Assembly: GCF_013409305.1 (NCBI RefSeq) | Contig: NZ_JACBZJ010000001.1 | Span: 3,658,001-3,722,000 of the forward strand | Direction of reading: 5' to 3' | Source of the DNA: Cellulomonas soli | GTDB taxonomy: Bacteria > Actinomycetota > Actinomycetes > Actinomycetales > Cellulomonadaceae | DNA: 64,000 nucleotides | In this document: positions 1-10,691 of the stretch, piece by piece | How the letters are laid out: every line of letters starts with the position of its first letter | How positions within the stretch are numbered: position 1 is the first letter of the stretch | Program-made: the position numbers and the translations under genes | The notes under the pieces: model-generated | What the model was told of the DNA's origin: nothing | What the model saw: only the letters and a program-made list of their open reading frames with translations | Databases searched by the model: none

Positions 1-504
1 TCCGGCCAGGACGACGACGTGGACCTGGGCAGCTCGGCCTGGACGGCCGTGCACCACGCGTTCACCTCTCCGACTCCGGAGTGGCTCGACCGGTTCGAGG
101 AGAGCCCGGGCGAGGCGCTGGCCTACGCGTACGACATCGTCTGCAACGGCAACGAGATCGGTGGCGGCTCGATCCGTATCCACCGCCGCGACGTGCAGGA
201 GCGGGTGTTCCGGGTCATGGGTATCGGCCCGGACGAGGCTCAGGAGAAGTTCGGCTTCCTGCTCGACGCGTTCCAGTTCGGTGCCCCGCCGCACGGCGGG
301 ATCGCGTTCGGCTGGGACCGGATCCTCACGCTGCTGACCGGCTCGGAGTCGATCCGCGACGTCATCGCGTTCCCGAAGTCGGGCGGCGGCTACGACCCGC
401 TGACCGGCGCCCCGGCACCGATCACGGTCGAGCAGCGCCGTGAGGCCGGCGTCGACGCCAAGCCGAAGCCGAAGGCGGAGGTCCCCGCGAGCCCGACCGC
501 GTGA
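1..504 (+). CDS. aspS: Aspartyl-tRNA synthetase, C-terminal part (5' truncated)
   Basis: The reading frame is open from the first base, so only the last 167 residues are present. They carry the end of the class II catalytic core, including the motif 3 signature GIAFGWDRI with the ATP-binding arginine, and the [10 protein letters not shown] stretch typical of bacterial AspRS. The tail is Lys/Pro/Ala-rich and probably disordered. AspRS charges tRNA-Asp (and tRNA-Asn in organisms using the transamidation route). The stop overlaps the next gene's GTG start by 4 nt, so the two are probably cotranscribed. Confidence 0.95.
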   Translation, partial: SGQDDDVDLGSSAWTAVHHAFTSPTPEWLDRFEESPGEALAYAYDIVCNGNEIGGGSIRIHRRDVQERVFRVMGIGPDEAQEKFGFLLDAFQFGAPPHGGIAFGWDRILTLLTGSESIRDVIAFPKSGGGYDPLTGAPAPITVEQRREAGVDAKPKPKAEVPASPTA

Positions 505-1295
505 GCGGTCCGCTCGAGGTCCTGCCGTCCCGGTGGCGGCAGGACCGCTTCGTGCTGAGCGAGCGAGCCCTGTGGGGCACGCCCGTGGTGCGGGGTGACG
601 ACGAGGCGCTGCTGCTCGTCGTCACCTCCGGCGCGGGGTCGATCGTGCGGGGTCTCGGTGCGCCCGAGAGGGTGGGCGACCTCCTGGACGCGGTCGCGTG
701 CGACGTGCCCAGCGAGCGGGGGTCGATGCGGCCGACGCGGTGGCTGAGCGTGCCCCGTGGCACCCGGACCTCGATCGGGACGCTGGACTCGCTCCGGCTC
801 ACGCACGTCTCGGAGTGGGACTGGCTCACGACATCGGCCGAGCCCCCACGGGTGGCGGCCGAGGGTGCCGTGCGCCGGCTCGACCCGTCGGCCGAGGCGG
901 CAGCGGTTCGTGACTGCCTGCGCGTGGCCAACCCGGGCACGACGGCCGACCCCGCGGGATCCGACGAGGTCGCGTGGTGGGGCATCGACGCCGGCACAGG
1001 GGACGGTGTGCTCGCCGGGGTGGTCGGTGCGACCGCACGCGGCGGACCCGGGGACGCCGTGACCTGGCACCTGCACGGCCTGGGTGTCCGTCCCGGCCTG
1101 CGCGGCGCCGGTGTCGGGTCGGCGCTGGTGGCCGCGGCCACGCGTGCCGGTCTCGAGGCGGGTGCGCCCTGGGTGTCGCTGGGCATGTACGCCGACAACG
1201 ACGGGGCGCGTCGCGTCTACGAGCGGCTCGGCTACCGCACGTGGGCGCAGTTCACGTCGTTCGGACCGGCCGGGGTGCAGCGACCGCCCGACTGA
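501..1295 (+). CDS. GNAT-family N-acetyltransferase
   Basis: 264 residues. The last ~150 residues form a GNAT fold: the acetyl-CoA pyrophosphate-binding loop is visible as [15 protein letters not shown] (about 196-210), followed by [13 protein letters not shown] (about 233-245), the usual last helix and strand. The first ~110 residues have no motif I recognise. Substrate unknown. The GTG start overlaps the aspS stop (GTGA), implying translational coupling to aspS. It ends 12 nt from the 3' end of a convergent gene. Confidence 0.8.
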   Translation: MSGPLEVLPSRWRQDRFVLSERALWGTPVVRGDDEALLLVVTSGAGSIVRGLGAPERVGDLLDAVACDVPSERGSMRPTRWLSVPRGTRTSIGTLDSLRLTHVSEWDWLTTSAEPPRVAAEGAVRRLDPSAEAAAVRDCLRVANPGTTADPAGSDEVAWWGIDAGTGDGVLAGVVGATARGGPGDAVTWHLHGLGVRPGLRGAGVGSALVAAATRAGLEAGAPWVSLGMYADNDGARRVYERLGYRTWAQFTSFGPAGVQRPPD

Positions 1296-1307
1296 CGGAG
1301 CCCGGGG

Positions 1308-1670
1308 TCACCAGCGACGTGGTGGGTCGACCTGCCCGGAGAGTCCGATGTGGTCCTCCGGCGGCAGGTCGAGCTCGAACACCCCGGCTGCCATGCCGGG
1401 CGCCGCCCCCTCGGGCACCTGGTGCGGCCGGGCGCGCCAGGTGTGCCGCCAGACCGCCGCCAGGCCCGTACCCACGACGATCAGGACGAGTGCGCACAGG
1501 AAGAACGCGAACGCGCCGGTGACCCGCTCCTGCGGGTCGTCGGCGAGCGCGTAGTGCAGGAGCGTGACGGCGAAGTCCGACAGCACCAGGATCCCGGCCA
1601 CGGTCCAGACCCAGGCGTGCCGGCGTCGTCGCCGGTACTCACCTCGATCGGTGGGCAGGGGGCTGGGCAT
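1308..1670 (-). CDS. Small two-TM membrane protein, unknown function
   Basis: 120 residues from the ATG whose complement lies at 1668-1670. A longer frame exists but would overlap the upstream exporter gene, so this start, 5 nt after that gene's stop, is preferred. An Arg-rich N-terminus (RGEYRRRRRH) precedes two predicted membrane helices (about residues 20-41 and 53-75), followed by a soluble Pro-rich tail. No family recognised. The close spacing suggests cotranscription with the MMPL exporter. Confidence 0.65.
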   Translation of the reverse strand: MPSPLPTDRGEYRRRRRHAWVWTVAGILVLSDFAVTLLHYALADDPQERVTGAFAFFLCALVLIVVGTGLAAVWRHTWRARPHQVPEGAAPGMAAGVFELDLPPEDHIGLSGQVDPPRRW

Positions 1671-1675
1671 CGCGG

Positions 1676-3919
1676 TCAGTGGGTGATCGCGATGCGCCGG
1701 TAGAGGGCGCGCAACGGCTTCGGTGCCCACCAGTTGGCCTTGCCGAGGATCGTCATCGTGGCCGGGACCAGGAGCAGTCGCACGATCGTGGCGTCGATGA
1801 GCACCGCGACGGCCAGCGAGAACCCGACCTCCTTGATGACGAGCAGGTCACCGGCGACGAAGCCGGCGAACACGGCGATGATGATCGCGGCGGCCGAGGT
1901 GATGATCCGGCCCGAGCGCTGCAGCCCGAGGCGAACCGCCTTGTCGTTGCCCACGCCGGCGTCGTGCAGCTCCTTGATGCGGGAGAGCAGGAAGACCTCG
2001 TAGTCCATTGCGAGGCCGAACCCGAACGCGATGACGAGCGCCACGACGTACGTCTCGATCCCGCCCGTGGAGGTGAACCCCAGCAGGCCGGACAGGTGCC
2101 CGTCCTGGAAGACCCACACCAGGACGCCCAGCGCGGCGGCCAGCGAGAACACGTTCGTCAGCAGCGCCTTGATCGGGATGGCCACCGAGCCCGTCATGAG
2201 GAACAGCAGGATGAGCGTGGCGGCTGCCACGATGCCGGCGGCCCACGGCGCCCGTTCGAGGAGCGCGGCGGTGAAGTCCATCTGGCTGGCGGCCTGGCCG
2301 GTGACCCAGGTCGGGAAGCCGGGCTCGAGCGCGCGCACCTCGGTGACGACGTCACGGGCGACCTGGCCGCCCGGGTCGTCGGTGGCTGCCCGCACGCCGA
2401 TGACGACGTACGAGCCGGTCGCGACGGGCTCGTCGACCGAGGTGACGTCCTCCAGGCCCGCCACCTGGGTGGTCCACGCGGTCGCCTCCTCCAGGCTCGT
2501 CTCTGCGACGACCGTGATGGTCGCGGAGGACGACGCCGGGTAGTTCGCCTCGAGCGCCTCGAGGTAGGCGCGTTGCTCGGCGTCGGCGGGCAGGAGCTCG
2601 GTCGTGGAGTTGCGCAGCTCGAGGTGGGCGACCGGCGCCGCGAGCATGCCGAGCACGACGAGGACCCCGCACATCACGAGCCACGGGTGGCGTTGCACGC
2701 GCCCGGTGAGGCGGGAGAACGCACCCTCCTCGGACTGCACGTCGGCGGTGCGCGCGAGCAGCGCACGCAGGCCCGGGACGCGCGCGAGCAGGCCGGGCCG
2801 GGCCAGCCGGCGGCCGCTCCAGACGAGCAGGGCCGGGACGAGCGTGAGGGCGGTGGCGACGGCCACGACGATCACGCTGATGCTCGCGGCGCCGATCGCC
2901 CGCAGGATCTGCGGCTGGAAGACCAGCAGCCCGCTGATCGCGACACCGACGGTCACCCCCGAGAAGGCCACCGTGCGCCCGGCGGTCGCCAGGGTCGTCT
3001 CGATCGCCTCGACCACGGGGCCGTCGCCGCGGCGTCGACGAGCCCCCGAACCGCCGTCGTCGTCGACGAGCCGGTGCAGCTCCTCACGGAACCGGGACAC
3101 GATGAGCAGGCCGTAGTCGATGGAGAGCCCCAGGCCCAGCAGGGTGACGACGTTGACGACCGAGGAGTCGAGGTCGATGAGGTAGCTGAAGCCCAGCAGT
3201 GCGGCCAGCCCGCAGCCGATCGAGGCGAGCGCACCGGCCATCGGCATCGAGGCGGCGAGGAACCCGCCGAAGACCAGCAGCATGATGAGCAGGGCGATCG
3301 GCAGCGCGATCGTCTCGCCGATCCGCAGGTCCTGGGCGACCTGCTCGGTGATCGCGTCGACGATGAGCGACTCGCCGCCGACGATCCCCGTCGCGCCGGG
3401 GGAGACGACGGCCAGCTCCGCGGGGATCTCGCCGAGGCGCTGCGCGACCTGCTCGAGCGCGGCGTCGACGGCGGCGTCGGAGGCGTCCGGCTCCAGCTCC
3501 ACGACGACGAGGAACCCCTGCCCGTCCGCGGCCAGCAGCGGCGCCGCCGCCTGGTTCTCGATCGTGTCGGGCAGCGCGTAGGGGTCGATGACGGCGGCGA
3601 CCGTGTCGATGGCCGCGAGCTCCTCGCGTGCCGGTGCGAGGGCCTCGGCGACCCCGGGGGTCTCGGGCGGCACGCCGTCGACGACGAGGGTCAGCGACTG
3701 CCCGACCTGGTCGTTGTCCGCCAGGATCTGGTCCGCGACGGCGCTCTCGGAGCCGGGGACCGAGGGCGCGCCCGTCGTGAGGCGGTCGAAGAGGTTCTCG
3801 CCGTGCACCCCGCCGACGGCCAGCGCGAGGCTCACGACCGTCAGGACGAGCCAGACGAGCGCGCTCAGGCGTGGGTGGTGGGCGACGGCGCGACCAAGGC
3901 GTGCGAACACGCCGGTCAT
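1676..3919 (-). CDS. MMPL/RND-superfamily transporter
   Basis: 747 residues from the ATG complementary to 3917-3919. The layout is typical of an MmpL exporter: one N-terminal helix, a large extracytoplasmic loop (about 40-190), five helices, a second loop, then a five-helix bundle. Both hallmark proton-relay segments are present, [16 protein letters not shown] near residue 265 and [15 protein letters not shown] near 637. MMPL proteins export lipids or hydrophobic compounds using the proton gradient; the substrate here is unknown. It is transcribed away from rarA and followed at once by a small membrane protein. Confidence 0.88.
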   Translation of the reverse strand: MTGVFARLGRAVAHHPRLSALVWLVLTVVSLALAVGGVHGENLFDRLTTGAPSVPGSESAVADQILADNDQVGQSLTLVVDGVPPETPGVAEALAPAREELAAIDTVAAVIDPYALPDTIENQAAAPLLAADGQGFLVVVELEPDASDAAVDAALEQVAQRLGEIPAELAVVSPGATGIVGGESLIVDAITEQVAQDLRIGETIALPIALLIMLLVFGGFLAASMPMAGALASIGCGLAALLGFSYLIDLDSSVVNVVTLLGLGLSIDYGLLIVSRFREELHRLVDDDGGSGARRRRGDGPVVEAIETTLATAGRTVAFSGVTVGVAISGLLVFQPQILRAIGAASISVIVVAVATALTLVPALLVWSGRRLARPGLLARVPGLRALLARTADVQSEEGAFSRLTGRVQRHPWLVMCGVLVVLGMLAAPVAHLELRNSTTELLPADAEQRAYLEALEANYPASSSATITVVAETSLEEATAWTTQVAGLEDVTSVDEPVATGSYVVIGVRAATDDPGGQVARDVVTEVRALEPGFPTWVTGQAASQMDFTAALLERAPWAAGIVAAATLILLFLMTGSVAIPIKALLTNVFSLAAALGVLVWVFQDGHLSGLLGFTSTGGIETYVVALVIAFGFGLAMDYEVFLLSRIKELHDAGVGNDKAVRLGLQRSGRIITSAAAIIIAVFAGFVAGDLLVIKEVGFSLAVAVLIDATIVRLLLVPATMTILGKANWWAPKPLRALYRRIAITH

Positions 3920-4047
3920 CGTCGCAGGTCGGGTGCTCGGCGCGCACCAGGTGGCCGCTGTGGACGTGCGGCGGCGTCGGGCGGCCCGGCCGCGGCACCG
4001 TACGGGACGACGTCTGAGGCCCGGCGTGGGGTGTCGGGCCCGGTGCG

Positions 4048-4053
4048 TAGGCT
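4048..4053 (+). promoter_or_regulatory. Putative leaderless -10 box (TAGGCT) of rarA
   Basis: TAGGCT ends 8 nt before the rarA ATG at 4062, so transcription would begin at or next to the start codon. No convincing -35 hexamer is seen. The same arrangement precedes metK, rpe, hisE, fmt and aroQ in this window. Confidence 0.4.
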
Positions 4054-4061
4054 CGTCGGTC

Positions 4062-5471
4062 ATGGACCTGTTCGAGGCGCTCACCACGACGGCCGACGGC
4101 GTGCCCGCCGTGGCGGCCGGTGCACCCCTCGCGGTCCGGATGCGTCCCCGCACGCTCGAGGAGGTGGCCGGCCAGGAGCACCTGCTCGTCGCCGGGTCGC
4201 CGCTGCGCCGGCTGGTCGAGCCGGCCACCGAGGCCGCACGCAGGGCCGCACCGACGTCGGTGGTGCTCTGGGGCCCGCCCGGTACCGGGAAGACCACCCT
4301 GGCGTACCTGGTGGCGGCGACCTCCGGCCGGCGGTTCGTCGAGCTGTCCGCCGTGACGGCGGGTGTGAAGGACGTGCGCGCCGTGATCGACGACGCGCGT
4401 CGTCGGCTCGCGGGTGACGGCACGGAGACGGTGCTGTTCGTCGACGAGGTGCACCGCTTCACCAAGGCCCAGCAGGACGCGCTGCTGCCGAGCGTGGAGA
4501 ACCGGTGGGTCACCCTGGTGGCTGCGACGACGGAGAACCCCTCGTTCTCGGTGAACTCCCCGCTGCTGTCCCGCTCGCTGCTCCTGACGTTGCAGCCGCT
4601 CGGCACGGACGACGTGCGGCGGCTGGTGCGCCGGGCGGTGCAGGACGAGCGCGGCCTGGCCGGTGCCGTCCGGCTCGACGAGGACGCGGAGGAGCACCTG
4701 CTGCGGCTGGCCGGCGGTGACGCCCGCAAGGCGTTGACGATCCTGGAGGCCGCTGCGGGCGCCGCGCTGTCCGCGGAGGCGGTGCCGTCGGTGGGGGTGG
4801 CCGACGGTGAGGACGGGTTGCCGGACGGCTCGGCGCTGGTGGACCTCGCGACGGTCGAGCGGGCGATCGACGTCGCGGCGGTCCGCTACGACCGCGACGG
4901 CGACCAGCACTACGACGTCATCAGCGCCTTCATCAAGTCCGTGCGAGGCTCGGACGTCGACGCCTCGCTGCACTACCTCGCGCGGATGATCGCCGCGGGG
5001 GAGGACCCACGGTTCATCGCCCGTCGCATCGTCATCTCCGCCGCCGAGGACGTCGGCATGGCTGACCCGTCGGCGCTGCAGACCGCGGTCGCGGCCGCCC
5101 AGGCCGTCGCGCTCATCGGCATGCCGGAGGCGCGGATCATCCTCGCCGAGGCGGTGGTCCACCTGGCCACGGCCCCGAAGTCGAACGCCGCGTACCTCGG
5201 CGTGGACCGCGCGCTGGCCGACGTGCGGGCCGGCCGGATGGGGCCGGTGCCGGCGCACCTGCGCGACGCGCACTACGCGGGCGCGAAGGGGCTGGGGCAC
5301 GGCGCCGGGTACCGGTACGCGCACGACGAGCCGCACGCGGTCGCAGCGCAGCAGTACCTGCCTGACGACCTGGTGGGCACCCGCTACTACGAGCCGTCCG
5401 ACCGCGGCTACGAGCGGGCGGTCGCCGAGCGGATGGACCGGATCCGGTCGATCCTCGACGCGCACGAGTGA
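4062..5471 (+). CDS. rarA: Replication-associated recombination protein A (AAA+ ATPase)
   Basis: 469 residues. Walker A is GPPGTGKTT near 71-79 and Walker B is LFVDEVHRF near 125-133; the segment [16 protein letters not shown] is characteristic of the RarA/MgsA/WRNIP1 group. The C-terminal half ([34 protein letters not shown]) is the conserved tetramerisation region. RarA acts at stalled replication forks. The start was chosen because an upstream frame extension runs into the divergent promoter region, whereas ATG 4062 follows a TAGGCT box and gives the family's usual N-terminus (LFEA). It stands alone between a divergent exporter and rpsD. Confidence 0.95.
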   Translation: MDLFEALTTTADGVPAVAAGAPLAVRMRPRTLEEVAGQEHLLVAGSPLRRLVEPATEAARRAAPTSVVLWGPPGTGKTTLAYLVAATSGRRFVELSAVTAGVKDVRAVIDDARRRLAGDGTETVLFVDEVHRFTKAQQDALLPSVENRWVTLVAATTENPSFSVNSPLLSRSLLLTLQPLGTDDVRRLVRRAVQDERGLAGAVRLDEDAEEHLLRLAGGDARKALTILEAAAGAALSAEAVPSVGVADGEDGLPDGSALVDLATVERAIDVAAVRYDRDGDQHYDVISAFIKSVRGSDVDASLHYLARMIAAGEDPRFIARRIVISAAEDVGMADPSALQTAVAAAQAVALIGMPEARIILAEAVVHLATAPKSNAAYLGVDRALADVRAGRMGPVPAHLRDAHYAGAKGLGHGAGYRYAHDEPHAVAAQQYLPDDLVGTRYYEPSDRGYERAVAERMDRIRSILDAHE

Positions 5472-5540
5472 CCTCGACTCCGGGTTGACGCGGGTACCCC
5501 GGGACGGGGACCACCTCGGTGGCGTGTAGTATCGAAGGGT

Positions 5541-5613
5541 TGTCCAGGTGCGGCGTGCACTGCGCGCCCGTCGGACAGCCACCTGGGGCCCTAGCCGCAC
5601 GAGTTGCTCGTGC
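5541..5613 (+). promoter_or_regulatory. Structured leader of rpsD (candidate autoregulatory RNA)
   Basis: The ~210-nt region before rpsD contains overlapping inverted repeats. TGTCC (5541-5545) can pair with GGACA (5573-5577). CCAGGTG (5544-5550) can pair with CACCTGG (5580-5586). These two pairings share bases and compete or interlock. A separate perfect hairpin, GCACGAG-TTG-CTCGTGC, lies at 5597-5613. A TAGTAT (5527-5532) just upstream is a plausible -10 box. Ribosomal protein S4 represses its own translation through structured leaders in other bacteria; that this leader does so is inference. Confidence 0.45.
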
Positions 5614-5681
5614 ACATGGTCGGCCCCACGCCCGCCGGAGACCTTCGCGGGTGTGACGTCTACACGACAGGAAGTACAGCT

Positions 5682-6308
5682 GTGAGCAGTGTGACCCGCG
5701 CTCGTCGCCAGGTGCGCCTTTCCCGCGCCCTCGGCCTCGCGCTGACGCCCAAGGCCGTCAAGCACTTCGAGAAGCGCCCCTACCCGCCCGGCGAGCACGG
5801 TCGTGCCCGTCGTCGCACCGAGTCGGACTACGCCGTCCGTCTGCGCGAGAAGCAGCGTCTGCGCGCCCAGTACGCGCTGCGCGAGAAGCAGCTCGCCCGT
5901 GCGTACGAGGACGCCCGCAAGGCCCCGGGTCTGACCGGTGAGGCGCTCGTCGAGGACCTCGAGACCCGTCTGGACGCGCTCGTGCTGCGTTCCGGCTTCG
6001 CCCGCACGATCCTGCAGGCGCGCCAGGTCGTGGTGCACCGCCACATCCTCGTCGACGGCAAGATCGTCGACCGTCCGTCCTTCCGCGTGAAGGAGGGCCA
6101 GACCCTGCAGATCAAGCCCAAGTCGCAGACGACCGTGCCGTTCCAGGTCGCGGCCGCCGGTGCCCACCGCGACGTGCTCCCGGCCGTCCCGGGCTACCTC
6201 GACGTGCAGCTCGAGAAGCTGTCCGCCGTGCTGGTCCGTCGCCCGAAGCGCGCCGAGGTCCCGGTGACCTGCGAGGTCCAGCTGGTCGTCGAGTTCTACG
6301 CTCGCTGA
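5682..6308 (+). CDS. rpsD: 30S ribosomal protein S4
   Basis: 208 residues, the usual family length. The start is GTG at 5682 with an AGGA (5669-5672) ribosome-binding site; the N-terminus then matches actinobacterial S4 ([14 protein letters not shown]). The S4 RNA-binding domain spans about 97-160 ([28 protein letters not shown]). No CxxC zinc site is present, so this is a zinc-independent S4. It nucleates assembly of the small subunit body on 16S rRNA. The gene is monocistronic here, outside an S10/alpha operon, with its own leader and a strong downstream hairpin. Confidence 0.97.
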   Translation: MSSVTRARRQVRLSRALGLALTPKAVKHFEKRPYPPGEHGRARRRTESDYAVRLREKQRLRAQYALREKQLARAYEDARKAPGLTGEALVEDLETRLDALVLRSGFARTILQARQVVVHRHILVDGKIVDRPSFRVKEGQTLQIKPKSQTTVPFQVAAAGAHRDVLPAVPGYLDVQLEKLSAVLVRRPKRAEVPVTCEVQLVVEFYAR

Positions 6309-6339
6309 TCTGACCTCCGGGGGCTCGCCCCAGGTTCGT

Positions 6340-6380
6340 CGAACGCCCCGTGCTGCGCCCCGGCGCACGCGGGGCGTTCG
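6340..6380 (+). terminator. Hairpin terminator after rpsD
   Basis: A perfect 11-bp stem CGAACGCCCCG (6340-6350) / CGGGGCGTTCG (6370-6380) encloses a second stem TGCGCC/GGCGCA (6354-6359/6362-6367). There is no U-tract after it, as is common for actinobacterial terminators. Confidence 0.75.
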
Positions 6381-6538
6381 TGCGCCCGGGAGTCGACGGG
6401 GGTCCGGGCGGGGGGCATGCGGTCGGGCGCCACGCGCGGCCGGAGCGTCGTCCCGCTCACCCTCCGGGTAGGGTTTCCACGCGGGTCGGACCGGCCCGAG
6501 CACGATTCGTCGGGTAGCTGTCGAGGGAGGGGCGCTGC

Positions 6539-6913
6539 ATGTCGCTCGGTGACGTCGCAGGCATGATCTCGGCCGTCGCGTTCGTGGCGCTCGTCGGGTT
6601 CCTGGCGCTGCCGCTCGTGAAGCTCGGCAAGGTGTTCGACGAGACGCGGGTCTCGGTGAAGGAGCTGACGGACCACACGGTCCCCGTGCTGGACGAGACC
6701 GCCGCGGTCGTGGCGTCGACCGGCACGCAGCTCGACAAGGTCGACACCGTGACGACGGCGGCCGCGCAGGTCTCGGAGAACGTGTCGGCGCTGACCTCCC
6801 TGTTCGCCGCGACCGTGGGCTCGCCCCTGATCAAGGTCGCCGCGTTCTCCTACGGCGTGCGGCGCGCGCTGGCCACCGCGGCGGCGGGCGCGCGCGGGGC
6901 TCGGAAGCGCTGA
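6539..6913 (+). CDS. DUF948-family membrane-anchored protein
   Basis: 124 residues. One N-terminal membrane helix (about 5-28) is followed by an amphipathic helical stretch (VKELTDHTVPVLDETAAVV, then repeating T/V-rich heptads), the pattern of DUF948 proteins, and a basic tail (GARGARKR). Function unknown; members are thought to be envelope- or stress-associated. The stop overlaps the next ATG (ATGA-type overlap), and the pair precedes alaS, an arrangement I recall from other Actinobacteria. Confidence 0.75.
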   Translation: MSLGDVAGMISAVAFVALVGFLALPLVKLGKVFDETRVSVKELTDHTVPVLDETAAVVASTGTQLDKVDTVTTAAAQVSENVSALTSLFAATVGSPLIKVAAFSYGVRRALATAAAGARGARKR

Positions 6914-7275
6914 TGCGACGGCTGCTGTGGGTCGGTGTCGGCGTCGCGCTGACGGTGCTCGTCATCCGCAAGGGGCGCGCGCTCGTCGACGAGCACCTGC
7001 CGGCGGGGACGACCGACGCCGTGGAGGGTGCCGTCCGGCTCACCCGTGTGGCGCGGACCACCCGCGAGGCGTTCACGGCGGGGATGGCCGAGCGTGAGCA
7101 GCAGCTGCGACACGACCTGTACGGCGACGTCGACCTCGACGAGCTGCGTGAGCGGCGCGACGCCCGTCGACGACCACCGGCCGCCGACCGCAGACGATCC
7201 GCGGCGGTGCCCCCCGCCTGGGCCGAGCACCCCGTCGAGGACCCGGACGACGACGACGGCTACACGTTCTTCTGA
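6913..7275 (+). CDS. Small membrane-anchored protein upstream of alaS
   Basis: 120 residues. A single short helix at residues 4-19 (LLWVGVGVALTVLVIRKG) is followed by a charged helical region (TREAFTAGMAEREQQLRHDL) and an acidic, low-complexity C-terminus ending DDDDGYTFF. It is translationally coupled to the DUF948 gene. It may belong to the actinobacterial DUF6167 group by position and length, but I cannot verify that. Function unknown. Confidence 0.65.
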   Translation: MRRLLWVGVGVALTVLVIRKGRALVDEHLPAGTTDAVEGAVRLTRVARTTREAFTAGMAEREQQLRHDLYGDVDLDELRERRDARRRPPAADRRRSAAVPPAWAEHPVEDPDDDDGYTFF

Positions 7276-7390
7276 CCCACCCGGGGTCCCTCGCGGGACT
7301 CCTTCCTCCGTGGCGGAACAGCACGGCCACCGCCGTCGCTGCACCTCCTGAGGCCACCACCGGCACCACCACACGAACGACGAGGACGAC

Positions 7391-10078
7391 ATGCGTACCG
7401 CCGAGATCCGTCAGCGCTGGCTCGACTACTTCGAGGGCCGCGGGCACACCGTGGTGCCGTCGGCCCCGCTCATCTCGCCCGACCCGTCGACGCTGTTCGT
7501 GATCGCCGGCATGGTGCCGTTCATCCCGTACATGCTGGGGGAGCAGACGGCTCCGTGGCCGCGTGCCACGAGCGTGCAGAAGTGTGTGCGGACCCTCGAC
7601 ATCGAAGAGGTCGGCAAGACGACCCGGCACGGGACGTTCTTCCAGATGAACGGGAACTTCTCGTTCGGCGACTACTTCAAGGAGGGGGCGATCACCTACG
7701 CCTGGGAGCTCATCACGAGCCCGCCGAGCGCCGGTGGCTACGGCTTCGACCCCGACACGATCTGGGTGACGGTCTTCCACGACGACGACGAGGCCGTCGC
7801 GCTGTGGAAGCGGATCGCCGGTCTGCCCGACGAGCGCATCCAGCGCCGCGGCATGAAGGACAACTTCTGGTCGACCGGTGCTCGGGGCCCGGCCGGTCCC
7901 TGCTCGGAGATCTACGTGGACCGCGGCCCGCAGTACGGGGCCGAGGGCGGCCCGGTCGTGGACGAGGACCGTTACCTGGAGATCTGGAACCTGGTCTTCA
8001 TGCAGTACGAGCGCGGCGACGGGGGCGGCAAGGAGGACTTCCCGATCCTCGGCGAGCTCAAGCAGAAGAACATCGACACCGGCATGGGCCTCGAGCGCGT
8101 GGCCTACCTGCTGCAGGGCGTCGACAACATGTACGAGATCGACGAGGTCTTCCCGGTCATCGGTGCCGCGCAGGAGCTGTCGGGCCGTCGCTACGGCGCG
8201 AACCACGAGGACGACGTGCGCATGCGGGTCGTCGCCGACCACGTGCGGTCCGGGCTGATGCTCATGGGCGACGGTGTGACGCCGTCGAACGAGGGCCGTG
8301 GCTACGTGCTGCGTCGCCTGCTGCGCCGCTCGGTGCGGGCCATGCGCCTGCTTGGGGTGGAGGACCTGGCCCTGCCTTCCCTCCTGCCTGTGAGCAAGGA
8401 CGCGATGGCGGCGTCCTACCCGGAGCTGGCGCGCGACTTCGAGCGGATCAGCCAGGTCGCGTACGCCGAAGAAGACACGTTCCGCCGCACGCTGGCCGCC
8501 GGGACGACGATCCTCGACACGGCGGTGCGCACGGTGAAGCAGGAGGCCGTCGCGGCCCCCGTGCTGTCGGGCGAGCAGGCGTTCGCGCTGCACGACACGT
8601 ACGGCTTCCCGATCGACCTGACCCTCGAGATGGCCGCCGAGCAGGGCGTGTCCGTCGACGAGAAGGCGTTCCGCGACCTCATGCAGGCGCAGCGTGAGCG
8701 GGCGCGCGCCGACGCGCTGGCCAAGCGGGCAGGCCGGGCCGACACGCAGGCGTACCAGGAGCTGCACCAGACGCTCTCGGAGGAGACCGCCAAGCCGGTG
8801 ACGTTCGTCGGCTACACCGACGCCTCCGCGCGCAGCCGGGTCGTCGGGCTGCTCGTCGACGGTGTGCCGGCACCGGCCGCGACCGCCCCGGCGGACGTCG
8901 AGGTCGTGCTGGACGTCACGCCGTTCTACGCCGAGATGGGTGGCCAGCTGGCCGACACCGGCACGATCGTGCTCGACGGTGGTGCCCGCATCGAGGTCGA
9001 CGACGTGCAGGCGCCGGTCAAGGGTCTGTCCGTGCACCACGGTCGCCTGGTCGACGGCACGGTCACCTTCGGCGAGCCGGGCACGGCCACGATCGACATC
9101 GTGCGCCGCCGCGCGATCGCCCGGGCGCACACCGCCACGCACATGGTGCACAAGGCCCTGCAGGAGTCGCTCGGGTCGACCGCGACGCAGGCCGGGTCGG
9201 AGAACGCCCCGAGCCGCATCCGGTTCGACTTCCGGTCCGGGCAGGCCGTGCCGCAGGGCGTGCTCGGCGAGATCGAGGAGCGCGTCAACGTGCGCCTGCA
9301 GGACGACCTGGAGGTCACCGACCAGGTCATGCCGATCGCCGAGGCGCGCGCCCTGGGCGCGATGGCCCTGTTCGGCGAGAAGTACGGCAACGAGGTCCGG
9401 GTCGTCTCGATCGGCGGCGACTGGTCGCGCGAGCTGTGCGCGGGCACGCACGTGCAGCGTTCGGGCGAGCTGGGCCTGGTGACGCTGCTCGGCGAGTCGT
9501 CGATCGGCTCGGGCGTGCGGCGCGTCGACGCGCTCGTCGGGGACGGCGCGTACGGGTTCCAGGCCAAGGAGCGCGCGCTCGTCGGGCAGCTGTCCGGCCT
9601 GCTCGGGGCGCGCCCCGACGAGCTCGCCGACCGCGTGTCGTCGCTGCTCACGCGGCTGAAGGACTCCGAGAAGGAGCTCGCCGGGCTTCACCAGGCACGG
9701 CTCCTCGCCGCGGCGGGTTCGCTCGCCGACGGTGCCCGCACGGTCGGCGACGTCCGCGTGGTCGCTCACGACGCCGGTGAGGTCGCCGCCGCCGACGACG
9801 TGCGCTCGCTCGTGCTCGACGTGCGCAACAGGTTGGGGGAGTCCGCTCCGGCGGTCGTCGCGATCGGTGGCACGAGCAAGGGCCGTCCGGTCGTCGTCGT
9901 GGCGACCAACGCCGCGGCGCGCGAGAAGGGTGTGCGTGCCGGTGCGCTGGTGCGGACCGCTTCGGGCGTGCTCGGTGGCGGTGGCGGCGGCAAGGACGAC
10001 CTGGCCCAGGGCGGTGGCACGGACCCGTCGCGCCTCGGCGAGGCCCTCGAGGCCGTCGTGAACGGCGTGGGCGTCTGA
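7391..10078 (+). CDS. alaS: Alanyl-tRNA synthetase
   Basis: 895 residues, full length. The order is the class II catalytic domain ([20 protein letters not shown] near 76-95), the tRNA-recognition domain, the editing domain with the zinc ligands HTATH (H580, H584) and CAGTH (C683, H687), and the C-terminal DHHA1 domain ending in [15 protein letters not shown]. It charges tRNA-Ala and hydrolyses Ser/Gly-tRNA-Ala. The 115-nt gap upstream shows no T-box specifier or T-box sequence. ruvX starts 1 nt after the stop. Confidence 0.97.
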   Translation: MRTAEIRQRWLDYFEGRGHTVVPSAPLISPDPSTLFVIAGMVPFIPYMLGEQTAPWPRATSVQKCVRTLDIEEVGKTTRHGTFFQMNGNFSFGDYFKEGAITYAWELITSPPSAGGYGFDPDTIWVTVFHDDDEAVALWKRIAGLPDERIQRRGMKDNFWSTGARGPAGPCSEIYVDRGPQYGAEGGPVVDEDRYLEIWNLVFMQYERGDGGGKEDFPILGELKQKNIDTGMGLERVAYLLQGVDNMYEIDEVFPVIGAAQELSGRRYGANHEDDVRMRVVADHVRSGLMLMGDGVTPSNEGRGYVLRRLLRRSVRAMRLLGVEDLALPSLLPVSKDAMAASYPELARDFERISQVAYAEEDTFRRTLAAGTTILDTAVRTVKQEAVAAPVLSGEQAFALHDTYGFPIDLTLEMAAEQGVSVDEKAFRDLMQAQRERARADALAKRAGRADTQAYQELHQTLSEETAKPVTFVGYTDASARSRVVGLLVDGVPAPAATAPADVEVVLDVTPFYAEMGGQLADTGTIVLDGGARIEVDDVQAPVKGLSVHHGRLVDGTVTFGEPGTATIDIVRRRAIARAHTATHMVHKALQESLGSTATQAGSENAPSRIRFDFRSGQAVPQGVLGEIEERVNVRLQDDLEVTDQVMPIAEARALGAMALFGEKYGNEVRVVSIGGDWSRELCAGTHVQRSGELGLVTLLGESSIGSGVRRVDALVGDGAYGFQAKERALVGQLSGLLGARPDELADRVSSLLTRLKDSEKELAGLHQARLLAAAGSLADGARTVGDVRVVAHDAGEVAAADDVRSLVLDVRNRLGESAPAVVAIGGTSKGRPVVVVATNAAAREKGVRAGALVRTASGVLGGGGGGKDDLAQGGGTDPSRLGEALEAVVNGVGV

Positions 10079-10079
10079 G

Positions 10080-10691
10080 GTGGGGGTGACGACGCCGCGG
10101 GACCACGTCGCGGACCGGGACGAGGAGGTCACGCGCGGGTCGCGACTGGCCGTCGACGTCGGCACGGTCCGCGTCGGGCTGGCCGCCAGCGACCCCGACG
10201 GGCTCGTCGCGACCCCGGTCGAGACGTTGGCGCGCGTGAAGGCGTCGAACGCCCGACCGGTGCCGAGCGATGTGCTCCGGATCGTGGACGAGGTGCACGA
10301 ACGAGGTGCAGCCCTCGTGTACGTCGGGCTCCCGCGGCACCTCTCGGGGGCCGAAGGGGCCTCCTCGGCGGGTGCGCGCGCGTACGCTGTGCTCCTGGCG
10401 CAGGCTGTCGCACCCGTCCCGGTGCGTCTGGTCGACGAGCGGATGAGCACGGTGTCCGCCCATCAGGCGCTGTACGCGTCCGGCAGGTCCGGACGTCGCC
10501 ACCGGCAGGTCGTCGACCAGGCGGCCGCGGTGGTGATCCTGCAGTCCGCGCTGGATGCGGAGCGTGCGTCGGGGCGTCGTCCCGGCGAGCGGGTCGATGT
10601 CGATCCGCAGCACGCCCGCCCGGTGCGCGGGGGGGCTGCGGGTGCCCGCACGCACGACGGCACGCACGACGCTGGAGAGACTTCGACGTGA
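10080..10691 (+). CDS. ruvX: Pre-16S rRNA nuclease / Holliday-junction resolvase-like YqgF
   Basis: 203 residues. The RNase H-like YqgF fold is shown by RLAVDVGTVRVGLAASDPDG near residue 21 (first catalytic Asp), YVGLPRHLSG, VRLVDERMSTVSAHQAL and DQAAAVVILQSAL (last catalytic Asp). YqgF processes the 5' end of 16S rRNA in E. coli. The GTG start lies 1 nt after the alaS stop, and the C-terminus overlaps the mltG start by 4 nt. The alaS-ruvX-mltG-aroE order is conserved in Actinobacteria. Confidence 0.92.
   Translation: MGVTTPRDHVADRDEEVTRGSRLAVDVGTVRVGLAASDPDGLVATPVETLARVKASNARPVPSDVLRIVDEVHERGAALVYVGLPRHLSGAEGASSAGARAYAVLLAQAVAPVPVRLVDERMSTVSAHQALYASGRSGRRHRQVVDQAAAVVILQSALDAERASGRRPGERVDVDPQHARPVRGGAAGARTHDGTHDAGETST

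Noticed and set aside
1679..4417. A 912-codon open frame on the plus strand opposite the MMPL exporter
   Set aside because: Its translation is Arg/Asp/Gly/Glu-rich low-complexity sequence with no motif, and the opposite strand encodes a clear two-domain MMPL protein. It is a mirror frame caused by high GC.
5604..5681. A longer rpsD start upstream of 5682
   Set aside because: The added residues have no counterpart in S4 proteins and would read through the structured leader; GTG 5682 has a proper ribosome-binding site.
7276..7390. Possible T-box leader before alaS
   Set aside because: The gap is only 115 nt, with no T-box sequence (TGGNACC), specifier loop or terminator.
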